The position numbers and the translations under genes were made by a program. Of a stretch of 5,223 bases of DNA, positions 1-4,874 are shown in pieces. The notes below the pieces were generated by a model. That model was given only the letters and a program-made list of their open reading frames with translations. It was not told the origin of the DNA and searched no databases. Origin of the DNA: an uncultured Pseudomonadota bacterium (lineage in GTDB: Bacteria; Pseudomonadota; Alphaproteobacteria; Rs-D84); contig CAMOXB010000057.1 in the NCBI GenBank assembly GCA_946628805.1, positions 1 to 5,223 of the forward strand, in the 5' to 3' direction. Numbering within the stretch: the stretch's first letter is position 1; the number at the start of each line of letters is the position of its first letter.

Positions 1-1365
1 ATCACGTCCAAGGTTCAATAAACGCTTCAGTTCAGTAAATAAACCATCGCGATCACCCTTGTGCAAATAGCCAAGACGCGCCAAGTTAATTGTGAATACA
101 CCGATTGATCCGGTCTTTTCAGCGGAACCAAACAATCCACCACCACGTTTCAACAATTCACGAACATCTAAACGCAGACGACAACACATTGAACGTACAT
201 CTGTTGGATTCAAATCGGAATTCAAGAAATTCTGGAAATTTGGAATACCGTATTTTGCCGCCAAATCAAACAAAGGTTTGACGTTCGGATGATCCCATGG
301 GAAATCGTCCGTGATATTATATGTTGGGATTGGGAATGTAAATGGACGACCCTGGGCATCACCTTCAGTCATAACTTCGATAAATGCCTTGTTAATCATA
401 TCCATTTCTGCCTGCAAATCGCCATATGTGAAATCGACCATCTTTTTATTGATAAACGGACGTTGTTCACGCAAATCTTTTGGGCATGTCCAATCGAAAG
501 TAAAGTTAATAAACGGCGTTTGTGTTCCCCAACGACAAGGCACAGAACAATTAAATACCAATGTCTGCATTGCGTTTTTAACATCTTCATATGATAAATT
601 ATCAACACGAACATATGGTGCCAAATATGTATCAACCGATGAAAACGCTTGTGCGCCGGCAAATTCGTTCTGTAATGTCCCCAGGAAATTCACCATATGT
701 GAAATCGCAGTCGCCATATGTTTCGCCGGCGCACATTGTAAATAGCCTGGAACGCCGTTAAATCCTTCGTATAACAATTCACGCAGCGACCAACCAGCAC
801 AATATCCGGTTAACCAACCCAAATCGTGAATATGGAACGCCGCAGATTTATGTGCATCTGCAATATCTTTTGGATACAAATTCAGCCAATATTCAGCCGT
901 CATACGTTCAGACGAACGCAAAATCAAACCACCGATTGAATAACCGATATTTGCATTTTCTTTTACGCGCCAGTCGGCTTCACTTACATAATCGCCAATA
1001 ACAGAAACCGCATCAACCAGTGCGCTGCGTGTTTCGGCACGTTTTTGACGATATACAATATATGATTCTGCGGTTTTATATGCTTTGGAATCCATCAAAG
1101 TTTGAATAACGATATCTTGGATATCTTCGACAGATGGTGTTTGACCGGCATATTTTTTATCCAGTCTTTTTAATACATCTTGGGCAATTTTGACGATATC
1201 TGCATCAGACACTTCGTGTGTTACCGCGACAGCCGCCTTGATTGCATCAAAAATCTTTTTTGCATCAAATGGCACAACTTCCCCAGAACGTTTTTTAACC
1301 GATTCCAATTCACAAGTCAGTGTTGATACAACTTGGATTTTTGTTTCGTTTTTATCGTTCGCCAT
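1..1365 (-). CDS. nrdD: Anaerobic (class III) ribonucleoside-triphosphate reductase, N-terminal 455 residues, 3' end outside window
   Basis: This enzyme reduces ribonucleoside triphosphates to deoxynucleotides in the cytoplasm without oxygen, using a glycyl radical installed by the NrdG activase. I translated the open frame by hand; it is open from the ATG at 1365-1363 to base 1. Residues about 22-110 resemble an ATP-cone allosteric domain (KKRSGEVVPFDAKKIFDAI). The catalytic barrel follows with GYCAGWSL (Cys189), FNCSVPCRWGTQTPFINF (273-289) and SMCCRLRLD (392-400). The last segment corresponds to the loop carrying the thiyl-radical cysteine in class III enzymes. GGGLFGSAEKTGSIGVFTINL (408-428) is also typical of NrdD. 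The C-terminal zinc site and glycyl-radical loop would lie beyond the window. The start is supported by an AAGGGG Shine-Dalgarno sequence six bases upstream and by NrdR-like boxes before it. The family call is firm; the specific cysteine roles come from family knowledge. Confidence 0.96.
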   Translation of the reverse strand, partial: MANDKNETKIQVVSTLTCELESVKKRSGEVVPFDAKKIFDAIKAAVAVTHEVSDADIVKIAQDVLKRLDKKYAGQTPSVEDIQDIVIQTLMDSKAYKTAESYIVYRQKRAETRSALVDAVSVIGDYVSEADWRVKENANIGYSIGGLILRSSERMTAEYWLNLYPKDIADAHKSAAFHIHDLGWLTGYCAGWSLRELLYEGFNGVPGYLQCAPAKHMATAISHMVNFLGTLQNEFAGAQAFSSVDTYLAPYVRVDNLSYEDVKNAMQTLVFNCSVPCRWGTQTPFINFTFDWTCPKDLREQRPFINKKMVDFTYGDLQAEMDMINKAFIEVMTEGDAQGRPFTFPIPTYNITDDFPWDHPNVKPLFDLAAKYGIPNFQNFLNSDLNPTDVRSMCCRLRLDVRELLKRGGGLFGSAEKTGSIGVFTINLARLGYLHKGDRDGLFTELKRLLNLGRD

Positions 1366-1371
1366 TTTTAA

Positions 1372-1377
1372 CCCCTT
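1372..1377 (-). promoter_or_regulatory. Shine-Dalgarno site of nrdD
   Basis: The minus strand reads AAGGGG, then six bases (TTAAAA), then ATG. This good match to the anti-SD sequence fixes the nrdD start at 1365. Confidence 0.8.
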
Positions 1378-1389
1378 ATATTGACAAAA

Positions 1390-1438
1390 AATCTATATAT
1401 AGTATTTTTTGCGTTCCTTTTAACACAATATACAGTAT
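1390..1438 (-). promoter_or_regulatory. Tandem NrdR-like boxes overlapping the predicted nrdD promoter
   Basis: Two 16-bp imperfect palindromes resemble the NrdR box (acaCwATATaTwGtgt). The proximal one at 1390-1405 matches about 13 of 16 positions and contains CTATATATAG. The distal one at 1423-1438 (acacaatatacagtat) matches about 14 of 16. Their starts are 33 bp apart, about three helical turns, as usual for paired NrdR boxes. NrdR is the ATP/dATP-sensing repressor of ribonucleotide reductase genes. A possible promoter lies inside them: -35 TTGTGT (1428-1423), an 18-bp spacer and -10 TACTAT (1404-1399). One box therefore covers each promoter element. The -35 is weak. A stronger-looking TATAAT at 1459-1454 lacks a clear -35. 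The boxes are seen in the sequence; NrdR control is inferred. Confidence 0.7.
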
Positions 1439-1456
1439 TTAGATATAATTCTCATT

Positions 1457-1476
1457 ATAAAAAAAATTTTTTTTAT
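1457..1476. repeat. A8T8 perfect 20-bp palindrome
   Basis: Eight A (1459-1466) are followed directly by eight T (1467-1474), flanked by AT on both sides, giving a perfect 20-bp palindrome. It lies about 30-50 bp upstream of the proposed nrdD -35. An A/T tract in this position may act as an UP-like element or an intrinsic bend or stiff segment. A shorter A7T7 version occurs at 1847-1860. Confidence 0.6.
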
Positions 1477-1535
1477 GCATTTTGTACTTGCAATTTTGTA
1501 ATGCCCACTGGGCGTGGCGTTGGGACATTTTTCAT

Positions 1536-1665
1536 CGAATCGATTCGGGGCATTTTTATACACCAAAGGTTGTTTTGTATAAATTTTAGTCAAAAAAAGC
1601 ATAAAAAAACGATTCGAATCGAACAAAAAATCAAAATATAGATAAAAATTTATCGATTCGAATCA
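1536..1665. repeat. Three palindromic GANTC-pair motifs upstream of nrdD
   Basis: Three related 12-mers occur: CGAATCGATTCG (1536-1547, perfect palindrome), CGATTCGAATCG (1610-1621, perfect palindrome) and CGATTCGAATCA (1654-1665, 10-bp palindromic core). Each holds two GANTC sites (GAATC and GATTC), so six sites fall within 130 bp. In Alphaproteobacteria GANTC is the target of the CcrM methyltransferase and is read by GcrA. Alternatively the palindromes may be operators for an unidentified dimeric regulator. The rest of 1477-1723 is very AT-rich, with a GCCCACTGGGC palindrome at 1503-1513 and no credible gene. Confidence 0.55.
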
Positions 1666-1723
1666 AAATATTGATTTTTGTATATATCATATTGATAAAA
1701 GGCGATTTTATAAATAAAAGTAT

Positions 1724-1830
1724 AAAAAATCAAAAAAATGGGATGATGGGACGACCCAAACAAAAACTTGACAGAATTGTTGCGAAAGCCACCATCCCAT
1801 TGTTATATTCTCTCTTCTCTGCTTTCGCAT
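1724..1830 (-). ncRNA. Candidate small RNA with two interlocked stems and a terminal U-run
   Basis: Read on the minus strand, stem 1 pairs 1829-1821 (UGCGAAAGC) with 1789-1781 (GCUUUCGCA), nine perfect pairs. Stem 2 pairs 1801-1789 with 1749-1737, thirteen pairs including one G.U that is an A/C mismatch on the plus strand, which favours a minus-strand transcript. Stem 2 runs straight into seven U, a gap and six more U, as an intrinsic terminator would. The 3' arm of stem 1 lies in the loop of stem 2, so the two form an H-type pseudoknot or exclude each other. They share base 1789. A purine-rich AGAGAAGAGAGAA segment sits in the first loop. I do not recognise it: the SRP RNA tetraloop core and known 6S or tmRNA features are absent. 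It could instead be an attenuator for distal nrdD transcription. Confidence 0.5.
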
Positions 1831-1836
1831 ATTTTG

Positions 1837-1865
1837 ATTTTAGCATAAAAAAATTTTTTTGCAAA
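1837..1865 (-). promoter_or_regulatory. Predicted promoter of the candidate small RNA
   Basis: On the minus strand: -35 TTTGCA (1865-1860), a 17-bp spacer made largely of A7T7, and an extended -10 TGC-TAAAAT (1842-1837 for the hexamer). The implied start near 1830 falls just before the first stem of the RNA candidate. The site directly follows the terminator of the upstream gene. Confidence 0.5.
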
Positions 1866-1890
1866 AAAAGAATGCCTATTGGCATTCTTT
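1863..1890 (-). terminator. Intrinsic terminator of the DUF378 gene
   Basis: A perfect 10-bp stem (AAAGAATGCC with GGCATTCTTT, arms 1890-1881 and 1876-1867) closes a 4-base loop. On the minus strand it runs into a T-tract (1869-1863). It lies 27 bp after the DUF378 stop codon. It could also stop transcription reading through from the RT operon, which has no clear terminator of its own. Confidence 0.9.
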
Positions 1891-1916
1891 TATGAAAAAA
1901 ACATAAATAAAAGATA

Positions 1917-2147
1917 TTAATTACGGCGTTTATGTTCGTATTCACAAACAGGTTTTTCGCCGAAAATCCATATAAACAACCAAATCAGTGCAGCCAAACC
2001 GATAACGGCATAGACTAAACGTGATAAAATTGTCATTGGACCGAAAATCCATGCGACTAAATCGAATCTGAAAAATCCGACCAATCCCCAGTTCAACGCC
2101 CCAATTAATGACAGCGGTTTCAAAACATAATGTGTAAATGCACCCAT
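1917..2147 (-). CDS. DUF378 family small membrane protein
   Basis: This 76-residue protein matches the DUF378 pattern by eye: LSLIGALNWGLVGFFRFDLVAWIFG (13-36), then a second hydrophobic segment (about 41-63, SRLVYAVIGLAALIWLFIWIFG) preceded by the SRLVYAVIG signature. Two transmembrane helices with a short polar, basic C-terminus (EHKRRN) predict an inner-membrane protein. The family has no established function that I know of. The start has a strong AGGAG site seven bases upstream. It has its own promoter and terminator, so it is probably a single-gene unit between the retroelement operon and nrdD. No functional link to either neighbour is evident. Confidence 0.9.
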   Translation of the reverse strand: MGAFTHYVLKPLSLIGALNWGLVGFFRFDLVAWIFGPMTILSRLVYAVIGLAALIWLFIWIFGEKPVCEYEHKRRN

Positions 2148-2177
2148 TTTTTTCTCCTGTGGTTAAAATTGTGTTAA

Positions 2178-2225
2178 GTCTTTCAAGACAATTTGATTAT
2201 ATCGCAACACAACATATAAATCCGC
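2178..2225 (-). promoter_or_regulatory. Promoter region of the DUF378 gene, with a small palindrome near the start site
   Basis: The minus strand has a consensus -10, TATAAT (2201-2196). The -35 is poor. A 12-bp inverted repeat, GTCTT-TC-AAGAC (2178-2189), lies at the expected transcription start. It could be an operator or a tiny hairpin at the RNA 5' end. The gap 2148-2246 contains only this promoter and the leader; no template repeat or terminator for the RT gene is visible in it. Confidence 0.55.
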
Positions 2226-2246
2226 AGGAATGAAATCGTATAAAAA

Positions 2247-3272
2247 TCAGTCATGAAAAAGGTGTTCTTTTATAAACATTCTGGCACGATTTGACATACC
2301 CGGAACATTTAAAAATTGTTGGCGGAAATGAAAACTGTGGCACCATTTCAGCCACCCAAATGCCGCCGCCATTTGTCCCATTGATTGTTTTCCAAAATCG
2401 TTATGTTTAATTATATTCATAATACGTTTTTTTAATTTGCCCGCCGTCGTCTTTCGAATAAGAATATATTTTCGAAAATGTCGATACCCGATAAACGCAA
2501 TACCATCACGTGTCCGACGAACCACAGATTTTGAAAAAGTTAATTTTAATTTTTCATTAACAAAATCTTCGATAACAATTGCCATTTTATGTAATTCGCG
2601 CTTGTCATTTCCATACAAACAGAAATCATCACAATATCTTATATAATCATGCCAGCGCAATTTTTGTTTCACGAATTGATCCAGTTCGTTCATATACACA
2701 TTACCCAACCATTGACTGGTTAAATTACCGATTGGTAAATTATTATTTCCACCGACGGAACGAACGATTTCATCCAAGATACGTAATATTCGTCGATCAT
2801 GTATTTTGTGAGATAAAATATCCATAACAACATCATGATTAATTGATGGAAAAAATTTTCGAATATCACATTGCAGAACATATTTATTTTTCCGCATAAA
2901 ATGCATAGTCCGTTGTGATGCCGCCAATAAACCGCGTCCCGGAATACATGCGTATGAATCACGAATAAAGGAATTTTTCCATATTGGCCCCAAAACATTA
3001 ATTAACGCATGGTGCAAAATATGGTCTGGATAAAGTGGTAATTTATATATTGTTCGTTTTTTTGGTTCATAAATATCGAACGTTTTATACACCGACGTCT
3101 TATGCTTTCCCGCAATCAAATCATCGCGTAATTTTTTCAATAGCGCATCTTTGTTTTCCAGAAAGTCTTGGACGGATTTGCGTGATTTTTTACTTTTAAT
3201 TGCTTTCTTGGCGGCAATTTCAAAATTTTCAATGGAAATAAATTTATCCCATAAATGTTTATGCGTTTTCAT
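2247..3272 (-). CDS. Diversity-generating-retroelement-type reverse transcriptase
   Basis: This 341-residue RNA-directed DNA polymerase would copy a template-repeat RNA with errors opposite adenine and pass the cDNA to a variable repeat. RT motifs in order: YKLPLYPDHILHHAL (76-90); VLQCDIRKFFPSIN (132-145, catalytic Asp136); LPIGNLTSQWLGNVYMNELDQFVK (179-202); YIRYCDDF (210-217, catalytic Asp215/Asp216); KLKLTFSKSV (241-250); GIAFIGYRHF (257-266). The IGxxxSQ motif is the DGR hallmark; group II intron RTs have QGxxxSP. From memory, the whole length follows the Bordetella phage BPP-1 Brt pattern, including a basic C-terminal 'thumb' (KLKKRIMNIIKH). No maturase, endonuclease or protease domain is fused. 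The start lies three bases after the preceding stop and lacks a Shine-Dalgarno site, so translational coupling is likely. YCDD replaces the commoner YMDD. Confidence 0.9.
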   Translation of the reverse strand: MKTHKHLWDKFISIENFEIAAKKAIKSKKSRKSVQDFLENKDALLKKLRDDLIAGKHKTSVYKTFDIYEPKKRTIYKLPLYPDHILHHALINVLGPIWKNSFIRDSYACIPGRGLLAASQRTMHFMRKNKYVLQCDIRKFFPSINHDVVMDILSHKIHDRRILRILDEIVRSVGGNNNLPIGNLTSQWLGNVYMNELDQFVKQKLRWHDYIRYCDDFCLYGNDKRELHKMAIVIEDFVNEKLKLTFSKSVVRRTRDGIAFIGYRHFRKYILIRKTTAGKLKKRIMNIIKHNDFGKQSMGQMAAAFGWLKWCHSFHFRQQFLNVPGMSNRARMFIKEHLFHD

Positions 3273-3275
3273 ATT

Positions 3276-3602
3276 TTACGAAAAAGAATAATATCTGTCG
3301 ATTTTAACAACTGTCCCTGAAAATGGGATATTATCTTTTGCATCTTGGATTTGATTGATTAAAACGCTGCTGCCAGTAAAGGCGACACACACTTCATCAC
3401 CCAACAAGAATTGCATTTGCAGACATTCTGTTCCATCACGTTTATTTGATTTACGGATTCTGAAATCGACGACAGTAATTTCACGATTCAAAATATCATC
3501 AAGGTGTTTTTTATTTCCCGGCATTGGTATTTGATTTTTTGCGAACACAGAAAATTTTGGACAATCATTTTTATTTAAATGTTGAATTTCATCCAATGTC
3601 AT
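3276..3602 (-). CDS. RT-linked small beta-rich protein, possible DGR accessory factor (not Avd-like)
   Basis: This is a 108-residue protein with no signal peptide and no membrane segment. A charged N-terminal part (1-40) is followed by alternating beta-like segments: ITVVDFRIRKS (42-52), CLQMQFLLGDEVCVAFTG (60-77), a short helix (SSVLINQIQDAK, 78-89) and FSGTVVKIDRYYSF (94-107). The pattern suggests a small barrel such as an OB fold, but I cannot assign a family. I believe similar small proteins ending in KIDRYYSF or KIDKYYTF sit beside RTs in phages and gut bacteria; that is memory, not a search. It lacks the all-helical character of the BPP-1 accessory protein Avd, yet occupies a similar place. 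AAGGAAG gives a good ribosome site for the ATG at 3602. A nucleic-acid-binding helper of the RT is inferred. Confidence 0.75.
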   Translation of the reverse strand: MTLDEIQHLNKNDCPKFSVFAKNQIPMPGNKKHLDDILNREITVVDFRIRKSNKRDGTECLQMQFLLGDEVCVAFTGSSVLINQIQDAKDNIPFSGTVVKIDRYYSFS

Positions 3603-3663
3603 AATTGCTTCCTTTGTTGGTGCGTTTATAATCGGACACCGCGGGGGTTCGTCACGTTCAAAA

Positions 3664-4329
3664 TCAAACTACTGCCCCAGGCGTCCCCTGTGTAATGTAT
3701 TTAACCATCCGGGGCACAAACCCCAGCGTCAGGATATACCACCCCGCCTTTGATGTGAAAAGGCTTTGTAAACAGACACCGCAATTTTGTATTGGTATCC
3801 GAAAAGTGTCGAAACACTTTGTCCCACAGGTTGGCCAAACTTTGTCCTTTGATACAAAGTTCTTACCTTTCAAAGGAGCGACCGAGCCAAACAAGCCCGC
3901 GCGCAACGCGGCGTTGTTCTGGACGTTGTTACCGCAGTTGTTCGTGCAATTCGAAGCACAATTGGACGCCGACCCGTTGTCGTTGTTGAACGCCCAAAGC
4001 GAAGACATAGGATGTGTCATCTTGCACCAACAATATTGACCACTAACGGCACCACCCGCGGCATCCAGATATTCGCCATCAACGGTTCGAATCGCACCCA
4101 TACTACCGCTTGGTTTCGATGCGCTGCACGTGCTGATTCCCGATACATTTCCATACGAAAACACCGTTTTCCATACGCCTGTGGCGTTGTTATGTGTATA
4201 TGAATTACCACCGATATCCGGATCCAAAACAACCGATACAACCGAATCTTTGGTACATACCGATATCGCCAATGCCGGCAATGCAATCATTAATCCAATA
4301 ATCGCAGATATAATATATGTTTTCTTCAT
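3664..4329 (-). CDS. Exported Cys-rich protein carrying a DGR-type adenine-patterned tract (target or template ORF)
   Basis: This is a 221-residue predicted exported protein. It has an N-terminal signal peptide (MKK, hydrophobic 5-20, likely cut after ALA at 19-21). A domain follows that is shared with the upstream 172-aa protein: ISVCTKD...SVVLDPDIGG, W53KT, C68, then CWCK (100-103) and spaced cysteines C124, C128, C132. Residues 114-139 are dominated by Asn (FNNDNGSASNCASNC...NNCGNNVQNN), encoded by AAC/AAT. The tail (150-221) has four further cysteines and a hydrophobic stretch (WYILTLGFV). Its DNA is rich in hairpins, so part of it may be conserved as RNA. AGGAAGG supports the start, 17 bp after the previous stop. 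Three exported genes and then the RT pair suggest one operon. It may be the variable target, a naive copy, or an ORF overlapping the template repeat. Confidence 0.8.
   Translation of the reverse strand: MKKTYIISAIIGLMIALPALAISVCTKDSVVSVVLDPDIGGNSYTHNNATGVWKTVFSYGNVSGISTCSASKPSGSMGAIRTVDGEYLDAAGGAVSGQYCWCKMTHPMSSLWAFNNDNGSASNCASNCTNNCGNNVQNNAALRAGLFGSVAPLKGKNFVSKDKVWPTCGTKCFDTFRIPIQNCGVCLQSLFTSKAGWYILTLGFVPRMVKYITQGTPGAVV
3709..3861 (-). other. Hairpin-rich segment following the DGR tract
   Basis: Four hairpins occur in 153 nt. At 3838-3861: AACTTTGT / ACAAAGTT, 8-bp stem, 8-base loop. At 3803-3820: AAAGTGT / ACACTTT, 7-bp stem, with a UUCG tetraloop on the minus-strand RNA. At 3746-3764: GCCTTT / AAAGGC, 6 bp, 7-base loop. 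At 3709-3726: CUGGGG / CCCCGG, 6 bp including one G.U. They lie downstream of the adenine-patterned tract. In known DGRs this place holds either the target hairpin beyond IMH or the structured RNA spacer after the template repeat. Protein coding continues through the segment. The pairings are seen; the role is inferred. Confidence 0.5.
3871..4005 (-). repeat. Putative DGR template/variable repeat: adenines confined to Asn codons
   Basis: In codons 109-153 of the 221-aa ORF (135 nt) I count 25 adenines. Twenty-two of them are in eleven AAC/AAT codons and one each in GAC, ACG and CAG. The other 31 codons contain none, although the genome is AT-rich: Ser is TCG/TCC/TCT, Ala GCG/GCC/GCT, Leu TTG/CTT, Gly GGG/GGT/GGC. 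DGR template repeats have this design because only A positions are mutagenised. The end of the tract (about 3912-3880) is GC-rich, as the IMH (initiation of mutagenic homing) end of a variable repeat is. Almost all Asn codons are intact, so it looks like a template or an undiversified copy. No second copy exists in the window, so TR versus VR cannot be settled here. Confidence 0.65.
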
Positions 4330-4346
4330 TTCGCCTTCCTTTTTTT

Positions 4347-4865
4347 TTACCAGATTGCTTCATATACGGCATCACGCAACGTGATACACGGGTCCGAACC
4401 AACGTCGTTCATCGTTGGTGCCGATTTACAATGTTCATTTTCGCCTGTTCCCCATGAATACGTTCCTGCCATATAATTCGCACATAATCCCACACACCCA
4501 GATTCACACGCAGATTCATCTGCAAATGGTGTTGAACCACTGGCATTTACCCAATACGATGTCGCCGGTGCCATCAATTTACAATAACAATTAACACCCG
4601 TATCATATGTATCTGCAACCCCGGTATTTACCGTTGCAAAATCAACCTGGGCACCAACACAAAGCGATTTACCCTTGACCACCGTTGTAACCAAACCGTC
4701 AACCATATTCACGACCCACCGATGATCCGCCGCAGATGCAACCGAACCGCCAACCAATTTATTCAATACGGCAACCGCTGTATTATTCTTTTTACATAAT
4801 GTCACCCCATATGATGCCGTTATCATCATTGGTATTATCATTATCGTTGCTATTATTTTCTTCAT
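4347..4865 (-). CDS. Exported Cys-rich protein, paralogue of the DGR-associated ORF
   Basis: This is a 172-residue secreted or surface protein. The signal peptide (MKKIIATIMIIPMMITASYG, likely cut near residue 20) precedes a mature domain starting VTLCKKNN. It aligns by eye with the 221-aa neighbour: C24 with C25, VLNKLVGGS with VLDPDIGGN, W50 with W53, C69 with C68, CYCK (93-96) with CWCK, and C120/C124/C128 with C124/C128/C132. It differs in having no Asn-codon tract: that region reads SACESGCVGLCANYM, and its tail is a short NEHCK...DPCITLRDAVYEAIW. It therefore looks like an undiversified relative, or one diversified and fixed long ago. An AGGGGGA site precedes the ATG and overlaps the stop codon of the upstream gene (9-bp gap), which supports co-transcription. 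Specific function unknown; a surface or envelope role is inferred. Confidence 0.8.
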   Translation of the reverse strand: MKKIIATIMIIPMMITASYGVTLCKKNNTAVAVLNKLVGGSVASAADHRWVVNMVDGLVTTVVKGKSLCVGAQVDFATVNTGVADTYDTGVNCYCKLMAPATSYWVNASGSTPFADESACESGCVGLCANYMAGTYSWGTGENEHCKSAPTMNDVGSDPCITLRDAVYEAIW

Positions 4866-4874
4866 ATTTTCCCC

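Noticed and set aside
92..745. Several plus-strand open frames of 66-144 codons
   Set aside because: They lie wholly within nrdD on the other strand, whose minus-strand translation is a continuous, recognisable enzyme.
1495..1530. Cobalamin riboswitch (B12-box-like GCCCACTGG) before nrdD
   Set aside because: Only a short palindrome resembles the conserved core; the other conserved segments are absent on both strands.
1522..1557. Direct repeat GGGACATTTTT / GGGGCATTTTT flanking a palindrome
   Set aside because: Eleven bases with one mismatch in low-complexity DNA; too weak to call a separate element.
1477..1723. Replication origin (AT-rich DNA with GANTC clusters)
   Set aside because: No DnaA boxes of the TTATCCACA type and no dnaA, parAB or hemE neighbours.
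1708..1800. A 30-codon minus-strand reading frame starting MGWWLSQQ, suggestive of a Trp leader peptide
   Set aside because: The Trp codons arise from the GGGATGGTGG arm of stem 2, there is no trp gene downstream, and the frame runs through the U-tract. An RNA structure explains the sequence better.
1381..1945. Small open frames on both strands in the intergenic region
   Set aside because: Low-complexity Phe/Lys/Ile-rich translations of AT-rich DNA that cross a terminator, palindromes and promoters; no credible ribosome sites or family resemblance.
2148..2246. Template repeat downstream of the RT
   Set aside because: The 99 bases hold only the promoter and leader of the DUF378 gene, with no similarity to the Asn tract.
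3695..4384. Plus-strand open frames of 63-114 codons opposite the 221-aa gene
   Set aside because: Shadows of the minus-strand gene, which has a signal peptide, a ribosome site and a paralogue next door.
4450..4600. Diversified variable repeat in the 172-aa paralogue
   Set aside because: The protein domain aligns, but the DNA differs at many non-adenine positions, so it is not a recent retrohoming product of the 3871-4005 tract.
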